The notes beneath the pieces are model-generated. The model searched no databases, had not been told where the DNA came from, and saw only the letters and a program-made list of their open reading frames with translations. This document shows positions 1-8,439 of a stretch of DNA of 21,160 nt, piece by piece (position 1 is the stretch's first letter; each line of letters begins with the position of its first letter). The stretch lies in assembly GCA_934316925.1 (NCBI GenBank), contig CAKREC010000034.1, forward strand, positions 1 to 21,160. The letters run 5' to 3'. Source of the stretch: an uncultured Eubacterium sp. GTDB taxonomy: Bacteria; Bacillota; Clostridia; Lachnospirales; Lachnospiraceae. Made by a program: the position numbers and the translations under genes.

Positions 1-15
1 CATGCTCTGTGACAT
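1..15 (-). CDS. Start of a probable RelE/ParE-type toxin gene, truncated by the window edge
   Basis: An ATG lies five bases after the antitoxin stop codon and opens a frame (Met-Ser-Gln-Ser-Met) that runs off the window. Phd/YefM antitoxin genes are usually followed at this distance by a RelE/ParE/YoeB-like mRNA endonuclease toxin, so identity is inferred from position only. Just five codons are visible, so neither the family nor intactness can be judged. Confidence 0.4.
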
Positions 16-20
16 TTAAT

Positions 21-281
21 TTATAAGCCATACTTTGCTCTCGTTTCTCTAAGTGCTGTTCTGGCATCCTTTACCTGCCCTGCTTCTATCTGCTTTTCAG
101 ATATCTCTATATCTCTGTACATAGTAATCTGTCTCATGGCTGACTCATAACTCTCCATGCTCATAATTACCATATCACCATAGCCATTTTTAGTAACATA
201 AATTGGCTCCTCTGTCTTGTGACACATATCAGATATCTCTGATGTATTCTTCAAATCTTTAATTGGAATTATTTTTGGCAT
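21..281 (-). CDS. Type II antitoxin, Phd/YefM family
   Basis: This 86-residue protein resembles Phd/YefM antitoxins: an N-terminal beta-alpha-beta DNA-binding part (MPKIIPIKDLKNTSEISD, then EEPIYVTKNGYGDMVIMS) and a helical C-terminal tail that would wrap the toxin (roughly residues 45-86, ending ALRETRAKYGL). Family members neutralise a RelE/ParE-like toxin and repress their own promoter. An ATG at 281 is chosen because AAGGAGG at 290-296 sits 8 bases upstream; an in-frame GTG at 290 overlaps that RBS and is unlikely. The putative toxin start lies 5 bases after the stop codon, the usual antitoxin-first arrangement. The promoter at 309-336 contains an inverted repeat suited to autoregulation. 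The family call is firm; the partner is not seen. Confidence 0.88.
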   Translation of the reverse strand: MPKIIPIKDLKNTSEISDMCHKTEEPIYVTKNGYGDMVIMSMESYESAMRQITMYRDIEISEKQIEAGQVKDARTALRETRAKYGL

Positions 282-306
282 AATGCACACCTCCTTGCTT
301 ATGGTC

Positions 307-336
307 TAATTATACCATAATTATGTTCTTTTTCAA
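307..336 (-). promoter_or_regulatory. Antitoxin promoter with overlapping inverted-repeat operator
   Basis: On the minus strand TTGAAA (331-336) and TATAAT (309-314) are separated by 16 bases. The perfect inverted repeat TAATTAT-3-ATAATTA (307-323) covers the -10 box, and a second nested pair, TATGGT/ACCATA, lies across the same bases. An operator over the -10 is what an autorepressing antitoxin would need; that role is inferred. The remainder up to position 378 shows no further gene. Confidence 0.6.
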
Positions 337-378
337 TTTTTATTTTATATTCGTTGTCATATTCCCCCTAGTCTTAAC

Positions 379-425
379 AAAAAAATGAGGGCAAACCACA
401 TCAGACTGCGACATGGTTTGTCCCC
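379..425 (-). terminator. Rho-independent terminator of the NifU-like/GGGtGRT operon
   Basis: Read on the minus strand, a hairpin with arms around CAAACCA/TGGTTTG (392-398 and 414-420), extended by GGG/CCC with a one-base bulge, is followed by a run of seven T (plus-strand A run 380-386). It lies about 24 bases after the stop codon of the GGGtGRT gene. Confidence 0.75.
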
Positions 426-448
426 AAAATCAAGGTTTGCAATATTTA

Positions 449-1459
449 TTAGAATTTACCCTGTTCAGCTGCTTCCTGAATGGATACGGCTACGGCTACT
501 GTCATACCAACCATTGGGTTGTTACCAGCACCGATCAGACCCATCATCTCTACATGCGCAGGTACGGAAGAGGAACCAGCAAACTGTGCGTCACTGTGCA
601 TACGTCCCAATGTATCTGTCATACCATAAGAAGCTGGTCCAGCTGCCATGTTATCTGGATGAAGTGTACGTCCTGTACCACCACCGGATGCTACAGAGAA
701 GTACTTCTTGCCCTGCTCCAGGCACTCTTTCTTATAAGTACCTGCTACAGGATGCTGGAAACGTGTAGGGTTTGTGGAGTTACCAGTGATGGAAACGTCT
801 ACGCCCTCTTTGTGCATGATCGCAACACCTTCTGGTACCGAGTTTGCACCATAGCAGTTTACTTTTGCACGAAGTCCTGTCGAATAAGCCTTACGAAATA
901 CTTCTTTTACTTCATTTGTGTATGGATCATATTCTGTCTCAACAAATGTAAATCCGTTGATACGGGAAATAATCTGAGCTGCATCTTTTCCTAAACCGTT
1001 CAAGATAACGCGCAGAGGTTTTTTACGAACTTTGTTTGCTTTTTCAGCAATACCGATCGCACCTTCTGCAGCTGCAAAAGACTCATGACCAGCAAGGAAA
1101 GCGAAACACTCTGTATCCTCTTCCAGCAACATCTTGCCAAGGTTTCCATGGCCAAGACCTACTTTACGAGTATCTGCTACAGAACCAGGAATACAGAAAG
1201 CCTGAAGACCTTCACCGATTGCTGCTGCAGCGTCTGCTGCTCTCTTACATCCTTTTTTAATTGCAATTGCTGCACCTACTGTGTATGCCCAGCATGCGTT
1301 TTCAAAACAAATTGGCTGAATACCTTTGATCTGGTCATATACATTCAAACCAGCATCTTTTGTGATCTTCTCTGCTTCTTCAATAGAGGAGATACCATAC
1401 TCAGCTAATACGCCATTGATTTTATCAATTCTTCTTTCATATGATTCAAATAATGCCAT
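449..1459 (-). CDS. GGGtGRT-family protein (function unknown)
   Basis: The 336-residue protein carries the family's name motif: SVASGGGTGRTLHPDNM near residue 260, flanked by Gly-rich segments (AAGPASYGMTDTLGRMHSDAQFAGSSSVPAHVEMMGLIGAGNNPMVG in two parts). Another notable stretch is FLAGHESFAAAEGAIGIAEKA. There is no signal peptide or clear membrane helix, so it is probably cytosolic. The name describes a sequence signature; no reaction is established to my knowledge. The ATG at 1459 has AGGAGG about 7 bases upstream. It is the second gene of an operon with the NifU-like protein (19-base gap), so I infer a role linked to Fe-S cluster or metal handling. Family assignment is confident, function open. 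Confidence 0.85.
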   Translation of the reverse strand: MALFESYERRIDKINGVLAEYGISSIEEAEKITKDAGLNVYDQIKGIQPICFENACWAYTVGAAIAIKKGCKRAADAAAAIGEGLQAFCIPGSVADTRKVGLGHGNLGKMLLEEDTECFAFLAGHESFAAAEGAIGIAEKANKVRKKPLRVILNGLGKDAAQIISRINGFTFVETEYDPYTNEVKEVFRKAYSTGLRAKVNCYGANSVPEGVAIMHKEGVDVSITGNSTNPTRFQHPVAGTYKKECLEQGKKYFSVASGGGTGRTLHPDNMAAGPASYGMTDTLGRMHSDAQFAGSSSVPAHVEMMGLIGAGNNPMVGMTVAVAVSIQEAAEQGKF

Positions 1460-1478
1460 TACTTCTTTCCTCCTCTAT

Positions 1479-2189
1479 TTATTTGCTGAATAAAACTTCG
1501 TCAGTTCTTGGGTCAATGATCTTAACTGCGTCATCAACACGTCCATACTGACCACAAGCTTTTTCATAAGCAGTGTTTGCATCGTCACCTTTTTTGATGA
1601 AGTCTGTCATCTTTCCTAAGCTGACAAATTTGTATCCGATGATAAGATCATCTTCATCCAATGCAATACCAGTTACATAACCTTCTGCCATCTCCAAATA
1701 ACGAGGTCCTTTTTTCAATGTACCGTACATCGTACCAACCTGGGAACGAAGTCCTTTACCAAGGTCTTCCAAACCAGCACCTACTGCAAGTCCATCCTCA
1801 GAGAATGCACTCTGGCTACGACCATATACGATCTGAAGGAATAATTCTCTCATCGCTGTGTTGATCGCATCGCATACAAGGTCTGTATTCAAAGCTTCCA
1901 TAACGGTAAGTCCTGGAAGAATCTCAGATGCCATAGCTGCTGAGTGAGTCATACCGGAACATCCGATTGTCTCAACTAAAGCTTCCTGAATAATACCCTC
2001 TTTAACATTCAAAGACAATTTACAAGCACCCTGCTGTGGTGCACACCAGCCTACTCCATGTGTAAAACCGGAAATATCTTTAACTTCTTTTGCCTGTACC
2101 CATTTTGCTTCTTCTGGAATTGGTGCACAACCATGGTGTACGCCCTGAGCAACTGGACACATGTTTTCTACTTCTTGTGAATAAATCAT
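1479..2189 (-). CDS. Iron-sulfur cluster assembly scaffold protein, NifU/IscU-like
   Basis: This 236-residue protein has an IscU/NifU-N-like core: Cys49 and Cys56 (WCAPQQGACKLSLNV), the signature IGCSGMTHSAAMASE with Cys77, matching the GC-x-x-x-x-S-S pattern of IscU, and Cys106 in DLVCDAINTAM. Extra cysteines occur at 11 and 21 in the N-terminal extension (NMCPVAQGVHHGC). IscU-type proteins assemble transient Fe-S clusters on three cysteines. The C-terminal part (about 125-236) is not typical IscU. The ATG at 2189 is preferred because GGAG lies 8 bases upstream; longer starts would pass through the promoter at 2227-2255. It is the first gene of the operon with the GGGtGRT gene. No cysteine desulfurase gene is nearby. 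Confidence 0.82.
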   Translation of the reverse strand: MIYSQEVENMCPVAQGVHHGCAPIPEEAKWVQAKEVKDISGFTHGVGWCAPQQGACKLSLNVKEGIIQEALVETIGCSGMTHSAAMASEILPGLTVMEALNTDLVCDAINTAMRELFLQIVYGRSQSAFSEDGLAVGAGLEDLGKGLRSQVGTMYGTLKKGPRYLEMAEGYVTGIALDEDDLIIGYKFVSLGKMTDFIKKGDDANTAYEKACGQYGRVDDAVKIIDPRTDEVLFSK

Positions 2190-2220
2190 GTCATGACTCC
2201 TTTCAGAAATTTGTTCATAT

Positions 2221-2250
2221 AAAAAAAGCATACAATATTTTGCTTTTTTT
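2221..2250 (-). terminator. A/T-rich hairpin after the chemoreceptor gene, likely weak bidirectional terminator
   Basis: AAAAAAAGCA and TGCTTTTTTT form a perfect 10-bp inverted repeat with a 10-base loop, 26 bases after the chemoreceptor stop codon. The T run in the right arm on either strand resembles a U-tract, but just two G-C pairs support the stem, so efficiency is doubtful. Confidence 0.5.
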
Positions 2251-2255
2251 GTCAA
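2227..2255 (-). promoter_or_regulatory. Promoter of the NifU-like/GGGtGRT operon
   Basis: The minus strand has a consensus -35 TTGACA (2250-2255), a spacer of exactly 17 bases and TATGCT (2227-2232) as -10. The predicted 5' leader to the ATG at 2189 is about 30 bases. The promoter overlaps the hairpin at 2221-2250. Confidence 0.75.
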
Positions 2256-2276
2256 CGATTGTCGAGACTATAAAAC

Positions 2277-4268
2277 TCAATCTGACAAATGAAATTTTCC
2301 GATCTGGCTGCTTAACTGATCGGTCTGCTGTGTCATTTCTTCTGCCGCCGCTGTATTTTCTCTGGACACATTTGTATTGTTGTCCACAATGGTACCAATA
2401 GTCTCCATTGACTCAGAAATATTGCTCATATATTCTTCTTGATTTTCAATAATCTGCGCCACTTTTGTAATCTCATCACGAGCATCTTCAAAACTCTTTA
2501 AATTATCCTCAAGTATCTGAACCGTATGTTCTGTAATGTCAATGCCCTCACAAACAGATTCATTATTTTTCTCGATCATTCCGTGAATCTCGCTGCTGGC
2601 ATCTGCTGTATTTTCAGAAAGCTGTCGGATCTCATCTGCTACAACCGCAAATCCATGACCTGCTTCACCTGCTCTCGCTGCCTCTATCGAAGCATTCAGC
2701 GCCAGAAGGTTCGTCTGTTTGTTAATGCTGTTGATCAGCTCCAGACATTCTCCGATTTTTGTTGAACTTGCAGAAATCTCATGCATCTTATCGCGAAGAA
2801 GATGGATCTGATTGTGTGTAATGTCTCTAAGATTTTCATTATTTACATTTACATTAACAATAACGTCTCTGACACTTCCCGTTACCTGAGTCATACCCTG
2901 TTGCAAATAGTCCATGTTCTGTGCCAAACTGTCAATACTGTCAGCCTGCTGCTTGGCACCCTGTTCTACCTGTCCTGATACATCAGAAACCTGTGTACAT
3001 ATTCCCTGAAACTGTTTTGCACTCTGTTCTATATCTCGTACCAGGCCATTCAAATTGCCAGTGATCTTGTGAATTGCCTGCTGCAGTCTGGCAAAATCTC
3101 CCTGATATGAAACATCTGATGTTACTGCCAGATCACCCCCCGCAATATCTTCCAATATTCGAACAATATCATTGATATATGTATTTAATGAAGCTACCAT
3201 CTGATTCAAAGAATCCTGCAATACTTTAATCTCCAGACATATTTCCGGCTCATCAAAGGAAATATCCAGCTGCCCTTGTGCAACCGCCGGAATTTTTCTG
3301 GCAAACTCTTCCAGTGGACGGAACCACTTACCGATCACTTTGCGGTTATATTTCATACTGATCACAATGCAGGCAATAAACAGGAATATATAAAAGGCTG
3401 TGGTTTCTACCAGAAAAGCGTATACCTGCAACCAGTCTTCGACCATAAAAATACGGAAATTCCCATCTTCTGTGGTCATCGATGTGACCGTTTTTGCTTT
3501 TTTCTGATAGTCAATGATGGTCTTTACGGAAGCATCTTTTTTACATTTAGCATATACGCTGTCGTCAACCTTCACAGAAACACCGTTATCAAGTTGGAGC
3601 TGATCGGACGGATGTGTTACGATCAAACCATCTTTTGATACAAGAAAAGCATAGTTTCTTCCCGCATAACTATCTGAAAGGATTGCTGTAAGCTGATCCA
3701 GATAAAAATCAATTCCAAATACACCAATCGTCTCTCCATCAATGACAACACGCTTACTCATCGTCATGCAGTAATTTCCCGTCTGTTCATCAAGGTATGG
3801 ATCACTGACAGCAATATCATCATTGCCGATCGCATCCGAATACCATGATCGTTTTGTCACATCAAAATCTGCATCCGGCTTCCATCCATTATTCATAATA
3901 ACAACCGTCGGCAAAGACGGATCGGACAAGTATGTACAAGAAATATCGGTATATTTCTGTGTCACCTGATCCAGATATTTTACCGCAGCATCATAGTCTT
4001 TATAGAGATCCCCCTGTGCCTCCATATTATTCACAAACATGTTCAATATACTCTGCTGCTTCAATACCCATTTTTCAATCTCAGCCTGATACCCCTGCGC
4101 CTCAGAATTGATTGCCGCATTCCCTCTGAAAATCGACATGATCATAACACCAATAAATGCAATTCCTAATACAATTACCAGTATGATGCAGAGATTCCGG
4201 TTCATGATCTTGGTAAACAGATCACTGTACTTCAATAGCGTTCTTTGATTCTTTTTTCTTTTTTTCAT
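2277..4268 (-). CDS. Methyl-accepting chemotaxis protein with dCache sensor domain
   Basis: The 663-residue receptor has a basic N-terminus, a first membrane helix (about 26-46), an extracellular dCache region (about 50-280), a second helix (about 284-304), a HAMP-like segment with linker, and a cytoplasmic signalling domain whose hairpin tip is visible at 512-550 ([21 protein letters not shown], then [14 protein letters not shown]). That tip binds CheA/CheW in the family. In the dCache part, Arg140, Trp142, Tyr143, Tyr158 and Asp187 match the amino-acid-binding pattern of dCache_1 receptors, with Phe135 in place of the usual Tyr. The ATG at 4268 has AGGAG about 7 bases upstream; an alternative ATG at 4283 has the poorer AAGGGG. 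No chemotaxis or flagellar genes are nearby. It is monocistronic, with its own promoter. Confidence 0.92.
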   Translation of the reverse strand: MKKRKKNQRTLLKYSDLFTKIMNRNLCIILVIVLGIAFIGVMIMSIFRGNAAINSEAQGYQAEIEKWVLKQQSILNMFVNNMEAQGDLYKDYDAAVKYLDQVTQKYTDISCTYLSDPSLPTVVIMNNGWKPDADFDVTKRSWYSDAIGNDDIAVSDPYLDEQTGNYCMTMSKRVVIDGETIGVFGIDFYLDQLTAILSDSYAGRNYAFLVSKDGLIVTHPSDQLQLDNGVSVKVDDSVYAKCKKDASVKTIIDYQKKAKTVTSMTTEDGNFRIFMVEDWLQVYAFLVETTAFYIFLFIACIVISMKYNRKVIGKWFRPLEEFARKIPAVAQGQLDISFDEPEICLEIKVLQDSLNQMVASLNTYINDIVRILEDIAGGDLAVTSDVSYQGDFARLQQAIHKITGNLNGLVRDIEQSAKQFQGICTQVSDVSGQVEQGAKQQADSIDSLAQNMDYLQQGMTQVTGSVRDVIVNVNVNNENLRDITHNQIHLLRDKMHEISASSTKIGECLELINSINKQTNLLALNASIEAARAGEAGHGFAVVADEIRQLSENTADASSEIHGMIEKNNESVCEGIDITEHTVQILEDNLKSFEDARDEITKVAQIIENQEEYMSNISESMETIGTIVDNNTNVSRENTAAAEEMTQQTDQLSSQIGKFHLSD

Positions 4269-4343
4269 GCTGTTTCTCCTCATTGTGCTGTGGCCCCTTG
4301 GTTTTAGCGAGGCAGGTCATCAGAATCCATATGATTGTATAAC

Positions 4344-4380
4344 ATTATAGCATGAATTTCGCGAATTTGTATATACAAAT
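4344..4380 (-). promoter_or_regulatory. Chemoreceptor promoter with a perfect 16-bp palindrome at the -35
   Basis: An extended -10, TGC-TATAAT (TATAAT at 4344-4349), reads toward the chemoreceptor. ATTTGTATATACAAAT (4365-4380) is a perfect 16-bp palindrome covering the -35 position, which itself has no good hexamer. A smaller palindrome, TTCGCGAA, lies between them. The layout suggests a regulated promoter whose -35 is occupied by a dimeric regulator; the regulator is unknown. Confidence 0.6.
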
Positions 4381-4396
4381 ATCGACATGAAACACG

Positions 4397-5062
4397 TTAT
4401 CTTTTCTGTGCGATCTCGCCCTGTTTTTTGTAAATACTGCCGCCGGGAACATATCCTCTCACACTCGATAATGGATATATATTGGTATTGCTTCCCACGA
4501 TCGTTCCCGGATTCAGGATACTGCCACATCCGACCTCTACCTGGTCTCCCAGGATTGCTCCCATTTTTTTCAGACCGGTAGGCAACACCTCACCATTTAC
4601 CTTCACTTCTACGAGAGTTTTATCGGATTTCACATTGGATGTGATCGATCCGGCTCCCATATGGGATTTAAATCCGAGGATCGAATCTCCCACATAATTG
4701 TAATGAGGAACCTGCACGCGATCAAACAAGATCACATTTTTCAATTCTGTCGAATTGCCCACGACTGCATGTTTGCCCACGATCGCTTTTCCGCGGATAA
4801 ATGCACAATGGCGGATCTCTGCCTCTTCATCAATGATCAATGGTCCTGTCAGGCTGGCACTGGCTGCCACAGTGGCACTCTTTGCGATCCAGATATTCTC
4901 TCCTCTTTTTTCAAATTTATCTTTTGGCAATGTTTCTCCTAGTGCTAAAATAAAACTTTCAATCTCTGGAAGGATTTCAAACGGATACTCTTTTCCATCA
5001 AAAATATCTTTTGCTATTGTGTGTTCAAGATCGAACAACTGACTGTTTTTTATTTCTTCCAT
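4397..5062 (-). CDS. Left-handed beta-helix acyltransferase-like protein resembling the GlmU C-terminal domain
   Basis: This 221-residue protein has hexapeptide-repeat character from about residue 55 (IWIAKSATVAASASLTGPLI, IVGKHAVVGNSTELKNVILF) and the segment VPHYNYVGDSILGFKSHMGA (118-137). That segment closely matches the acetyltransferase active-site region of GlmU (PHLSYVGD...IGAGTIT), with His120 at the catalytic His position. The GlmU N-terminal pyrophosphorylase domain is absent, replaced by about 55 residues of its own. Such proteins are often labelled UDP-GlcNAc pyrophosphorylase by homology, which this one cannot be; an acyltransferase acting on a nucleotide sugar is more plausible but unproven. 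It follows topB by 12 bases, and its RBS (AGGAG) overlaps the topB stop codon, so the two are co-transcribed. Confidence 0.82.
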   Translation of the reverse strand: MEEIKNSQLFDLEHTIAKDIFDGKEYPFEILPEIESFILALGETLPKDKFEKRGENIWIAKSATVAASASLTGPLIIDEEAEIRHCAFIRGKAIVGKHAVVGNSTELKNVILFDRVQVPHYNYVGDSILGFKSHMGAGSITSNVKSDKTLVEVKVNGEVLPTGLKKMGAILGDQVEVGCGSILNPGTIVGSNTNIYPLSSVRGYVPGGSIYKKQGEIAQKR

Positions 5063-5074
5063 GTCAAAATACTC

Positions 5075-7117
5075 CTAACTTTTCTTTTTTGTTGCAGCTT
5101 TCTTTTTGCTGGTTTTATTCTGCTTATAATACGGGCTTACCAGACGATAAAATGAATTCAGCTGTCCCTGTATATTGTTGTCATCCGCCTTTTTTACCGT
5201 TGTGCGGACAAATTCCGTCAGCTTGCCCATATACTGCTCTTCTGTGATACCACCTGCCGCCACTCCTGTCAATCCTTTTTCCCAGCTCGCCGTGAGCTTA
5301 GGCGACAGCATCTGAGGCATAGAATACCGGACAATTCCACTGACCAGTTCGCCTTTCAGCGTCGGCGTAATGATCTGCGTTTTCTTGTTCAGATTCAGGT
5401 ATTGGATATTAAAAAGCTTTTTTAATATCTCTGCTCTTGTGGCACTCGTGCCGATCCCACTTCCCTTGATCTGGGCGCGGAGTTCCTCGTCTTCAATCAG
5501 CTGTCCGGCATTCTCCATCGCAAGAATCATCGATCCCGAATTATATCGTTTGGGTGGGGATGTTTCTCCCTCTTTTACCTCACAGGATTTGAGAGAAACC
5601 GGCATTCCCTTCTTCATCTGATCCAGCACCTCTTTGAGATCCGCACTATTTTCCTCTTCGTCCGAGTCTTCTTCTTTTTCTTTTTTCTTATTCACAAAAG
5701 AAAATTGAGATACCGGAAGAAATCCTTCTTCCAAAAGCACCTTTGTCGATGTAAAAAACCGTTCTTCTCCTGCTTTTACCGTGACGTTCAGCTTTTGATA
5801 GACCGCCGCCGGATAGAAAATGCTCAAAAATCTCCGTACGATCACTTCGTACATTTTTGCCTGTGTAGGGGCCAGCCCCTGTAACGCATTCAATCCCTGT
5901 CCGGTCGGAATGATCGCATAATGGTCTGTGATCTGTTTGTCATTGACATAACGCGTTTTCTCCAGTCCTTTGTAGGTCTGATTTTGCGATATGTAAGAGA
6001 GATATGGAGCTGCGATCGCGTACCCTTGCAACCCTTTCAGATTCTTTCCAATTTCTTTTGCCACTGCACTTGACAGCACCCTGGCATCCGTACGTGGATA
6101 TGTCACAAGCTTTTTCTCATATAATTCCTGAACGATCGCCAATGTTTCATCCGGGCTGATCTTAAACAATTTGGAAGATAAGTTCTGAAGCTCAGCCAGG
6201 TTGAAAAGCAAAGGGGGATTCTTTTTTTCTTTCTTCTTTTCGATGCTCTCGATCACCGATTCTGCCGGTTCTGGTGTCATGAGCGAATCAATCAGCGCAA
6301 GCGCATTTTCCTTCTCTTTAAATCCATTTTCTTTGTAAAGCGCGGGTGAATTGAAATACTGCGAACCCTCTACCGCTTTCCATTCTCCCTGAAAATTCTT
6401 TCCCTCAAGAGAAAAAGTACCAAGGACACGATAAAATGGTGTTTTCACAAAATTGCGGATCTCCCATTCCCTGGTCACGACCATGCCGAGTACACAGCTC
6501 ATAACCCGGCCTACCGACACCGAAGTCCATTTTTCATTTTCAAAATTATTGTTGAGCCAATATCCATACTTCAATGATAAGATCCGCGAGAAATTGATTC
6601 CCATCAAATAGTCTTCCTTCGCCCTCAGATAAGCAGAATGACTGAGATTATCATATTCGCTCATCGGCTTTGCCTCTTCAACACCTCTGCGGATTTCGTC
6701 TTCTGTCTGCGAGTCGATCCATACCCGCAGCTTTTTCTTTGAATCCGGTACCTGTGCCATTTGATCCACCAGACGATAGATGTATTCTCCCTCTCGTCCT
6801 GAGTCTGTGCAAATATAGATCGTATCAACGTCTTCCCGATTCAGCAGTCTTGCCACGGTCTCATACTGTTTTTTTACACTGGGAATAACCTCATATAAAA
6901 AATGATCCGGAATAAAGGGCAGCGTAGCACGATCCCACTTTTTGTATTTTTCGTCGTACACTTCCGGATAGCTCATCGTAACCAAATGTCCGACACACCA
7001 GGTCACTACGGTGTCGTCGGATTCCAAAAAACCATCTCCCCGGCGGCCATTTACCCCCAGTATTCTGGCAAATTCCTGAGCAACACTCGGTTTTTCAGCT
7101 ATAAACAATCGCTTCAC
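5075..7117 (-). CDS. topB: DNA topoisomerase III (type IA)
   Basis: The 680-residue enzyme relaxes and decatenates DNA by a transient single-strand break. It shows the N-terminal Toprim fold with EKPSVA (8-13) and TDSGREGEYIYR (104-115), in which the acidic cluster coordinates Mg. The catalytic tyrosine is Tyr340 in LVTYPRTDARVLS. A charged Lys/Glu/Asp-rich insertion lies near 478-500, and the C-terminus is lysine-rich (KKKAATKKKS) with no zinc-finger cysteines. The start is GTG at 7117 with AAGGAG 7 bases upstream. Conjugative-element TopB proteins exist, but no conjugation or integration genes are nearby, so I take this as a chromosomal housekeeping copy. It is first in an operon with the beta-helix gene. 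Confidence 0.95.
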   Translation of the reverse strand: MKRLFIAEKPSVAQEFARILGVNGRRGDGFLESDDTVVTWCVGHLVTMSYPEVYDEKYKKWDRATLPFIPDHFLYEVIPSVKKQYETVARLLNREDVDTIYICTDSGREGEYIYRLVDQMAQVPDSKKKLRVWIDSQTEDEIRRGVEEAKPMSEYDNLSHSAYLRAKEDYLMGINFSRILSLKYGYWLNNNFENEKWTSVSVGRVMSCVLGMVVTREWEIRNFVKTPFYRVLGTFSLEGKNFQGEWKAVEGSQYFNSPALYKENGFKEKENALALIDSLMTPEPAESVIESIEKKKEKKNPPLLFNLAELQNLSSKLFKISPDETLAIVQELYEKKLVTYPRTDARVLSSAVAKEIGKNLKGLQGYAIAAPYLSYISQNQTYKGLEKTRYVNDKQITDHYAIIPTGQGLNALQGLAPTQAKMYEVIVRRFLSIFYPAAVYQKLNVTVKAGEERFFTSTKVLLEEGFLPVSQFSFVNKKKEKEEDSDEEENSADLKEVLDQMKKGMPVSLKSCEVKEGETSPPKRYNSGSMILAMENAGQLIEDEELRAQIKGSGIGTSATRAEILKKLFNIQYLNLNKKTQIITPTLKGELVSGIVRYSMPQMLSPKLTASWEKGLTGVAAGGITEEQYMGKLTEFVRTTVKKADDNNIQGQLNSFYRLVSPYYKQNKTSKKKAATKKKS

Positions 7118-7140
7118 AAAAAATCTCCTTCAAACAGAAA

Positions 7141-7169
7141 GCCTGCCATCACTACCGTAATGACAGGCA
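7141..7169 (-). terminator. Probable terminator or attenuator between glyA and topB
   Basis: On the minus strand GCCTGTCAT pairs with ATGGCAGGC (9 bp with one G-U) around a short loop, about 20 bases after the glyA stop, followed by TTTCTGTTT. The T tract is broken, so some read-through into topB is likely; no clear separate topB promoter was found. Confidence 0.6.
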
Positions 7170-7185
7170 ATATCTTATATCATAA

Positions 7186-8424
7186 TTAGTACAATGGATA
7201 TTTATCCGTCAACTCTTTCACAATCGCCTTAGCCTTGTCAAGGTTTGCCTCATGGTCATCAATCAGCATCGCGATCGCCTCTGCAATCTGATCCATATCC
7301 TGTGTGTTCATTCCTCTTGTGGTCACTGCTGCAGTTCCCAGGCGAACACCACTGGTAACAAATGGAGACTGTGGATCATTTGGAATCGTGTTCTTGTTTG
7401 CTGTAATATTAGCTTCGTCGAGCCATGCCTCAACTTCTTTACCGGTAAGTCCTTTGTTTACCAGATCAACTAACATCAGGTGATTGTCCGTACCACCGGA
7501 AACAATATTCACGCCACGTTTCATCAAGCCTTCCGAAAGTGCTTTTGCATTGTCAATAATGTTCTTTCCATACTCTTTGAAGCTTGGATCCAATGCTTCT
7601 TTAAAACATACCGCTTTGGCAGCGATCACATGCATCAACGGGCCACCCTGTGTACCAGGGAAGATCGCTTTGTTCAATTTGTGCTCTGTTGCAAATTCTT
7701 CCGAAGATAAGATCATACCACCACGAGGTCCACGAAGTGTCTTATGTGTCGTCGTCGTAACAACATGCGCATATGGGATCGGGCTCTCATGATATCCTGA
7801 TGCAACCAGTCCGGCAATATGAGCCATATCCACCATAAGGAATGCACCTACTTCGTCCGCGATCTCACGAAATCTCTTGAAGTCAATCTTACGACAGTAT
7901 GCACTGGCACCCGCAATGATCATTTTCGGTTTGCACTCTTTGGCAATGCGCTCTACCTCATCATAATCAATAAATCCGGTATCATCCACACCATAAGGTA
8001 CAATGTTGTAATAGGTTCCGGAAATGTTGGCAGGACTTCCATGTGATAAATGTCCGCCATGATCCAGGTTCATACCCATAACGGTCTCGCCCGGTTTTAC
8101 CAATGCGAAAAATACCGCCATGTTTGCCTGTGCGCCAGAATGTGGCTGCACATTTACATAGGTACATCCAAATAATTTCTTGGCACGCTCTCTTGCCAGT
8201 TCCTCTACCATATCCACAAACTGACATCCACCATAATAACGCTTACCCGGATATCCTTCCGCGTATTTGTTAGTCAGTGTGCTTCCCATTGCGGCCATAA
8301 CCGCTTTACTTACAAAGTTTTCTGATGCGATCAGCTCAATATGATCATTCTGACGACCAGTCTCTAACTCCATTGCTTTTGCCAATTCCGGATCGGCTTT
8401 TTTCACTTCATCAAATGAATACAT
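7186..8424 (-). CDS. glyA: Serine hydroxymethyltransferase
   Basis: This 412-residue cytosolic PLP enzyme interconverts serine plus THF with glycine plus 5,10-methylene-THF. Family motifs are all present: [13 protein letters not shown] near the N-terminus, the YPGKRYYGG substrate loop (58-66), VDMAHIAGL with Asp199 and His202, and [14 protein letters not shown] with the PLP lysine Lys228. Length is normal. The ATG at 8424 has AAGGGG about 8 bases upstream. The gene lies 15 bases after purD, so it is the last gene of the purM-purN-purD-glyA operon. It supplies glycine for PurD and one-carbon units that become 10-formyl-THF for PurN, so the clustering makes metabolic sense. Confidence 0.97.
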   Translation of the reverse strand: MYSFDEVKKADPELAKAMELETGRQNDHIELIASENFVSKAVMAAMGSTLTNKYAEGYPGKRYYGGCQFVDMVEELARERAKKLFGCTYVNVQPHSGAQANMAVFFALVKPGETVMGMNLDHGGHLSHGSPANISGTYYNIVPYGVDDTGFIDYDEVERIAKECKPKMIIAGASAYCRKIDFKRFREIADEVGAFLMVDMAHIAGLVASGYHESPIPYAHVVTTTTHKTLRGPRGGMILSSEEFATEHKLNKAIFPGTQGGPLMHVIAAKAVCFKEALDPSFKEYGKNIIDNAKALSEGLMKRGVNIVSGGTDNHLMLVDLVNKGLTGKEVEAWLDEANITANKNTIPNDPQSPFVTSGVRLGTAAVTTRGMNTQDMDQIAEAIAMLIDDHEANLDKAKAIVKELTDKYPLY

Positions 8425-8439
8425 CGAAATCCCCTTTCT

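Noticed and set aside
413..994. 193-residue open frame on the plus strand opposite the GGGtGRT gene
   Set aside because: It lies entirely antisense to a well-supported gene, has no RBS, is Cys-rich and low in family-like features; it reflects codon bias of the opposite strand.
5075..7117. topB as a sign of an integrative conjugative element
   Set aside because: No relaxase, mating-pair, integrase, transposase or att-like repeats are present, and neighbours are core metabolic genes.
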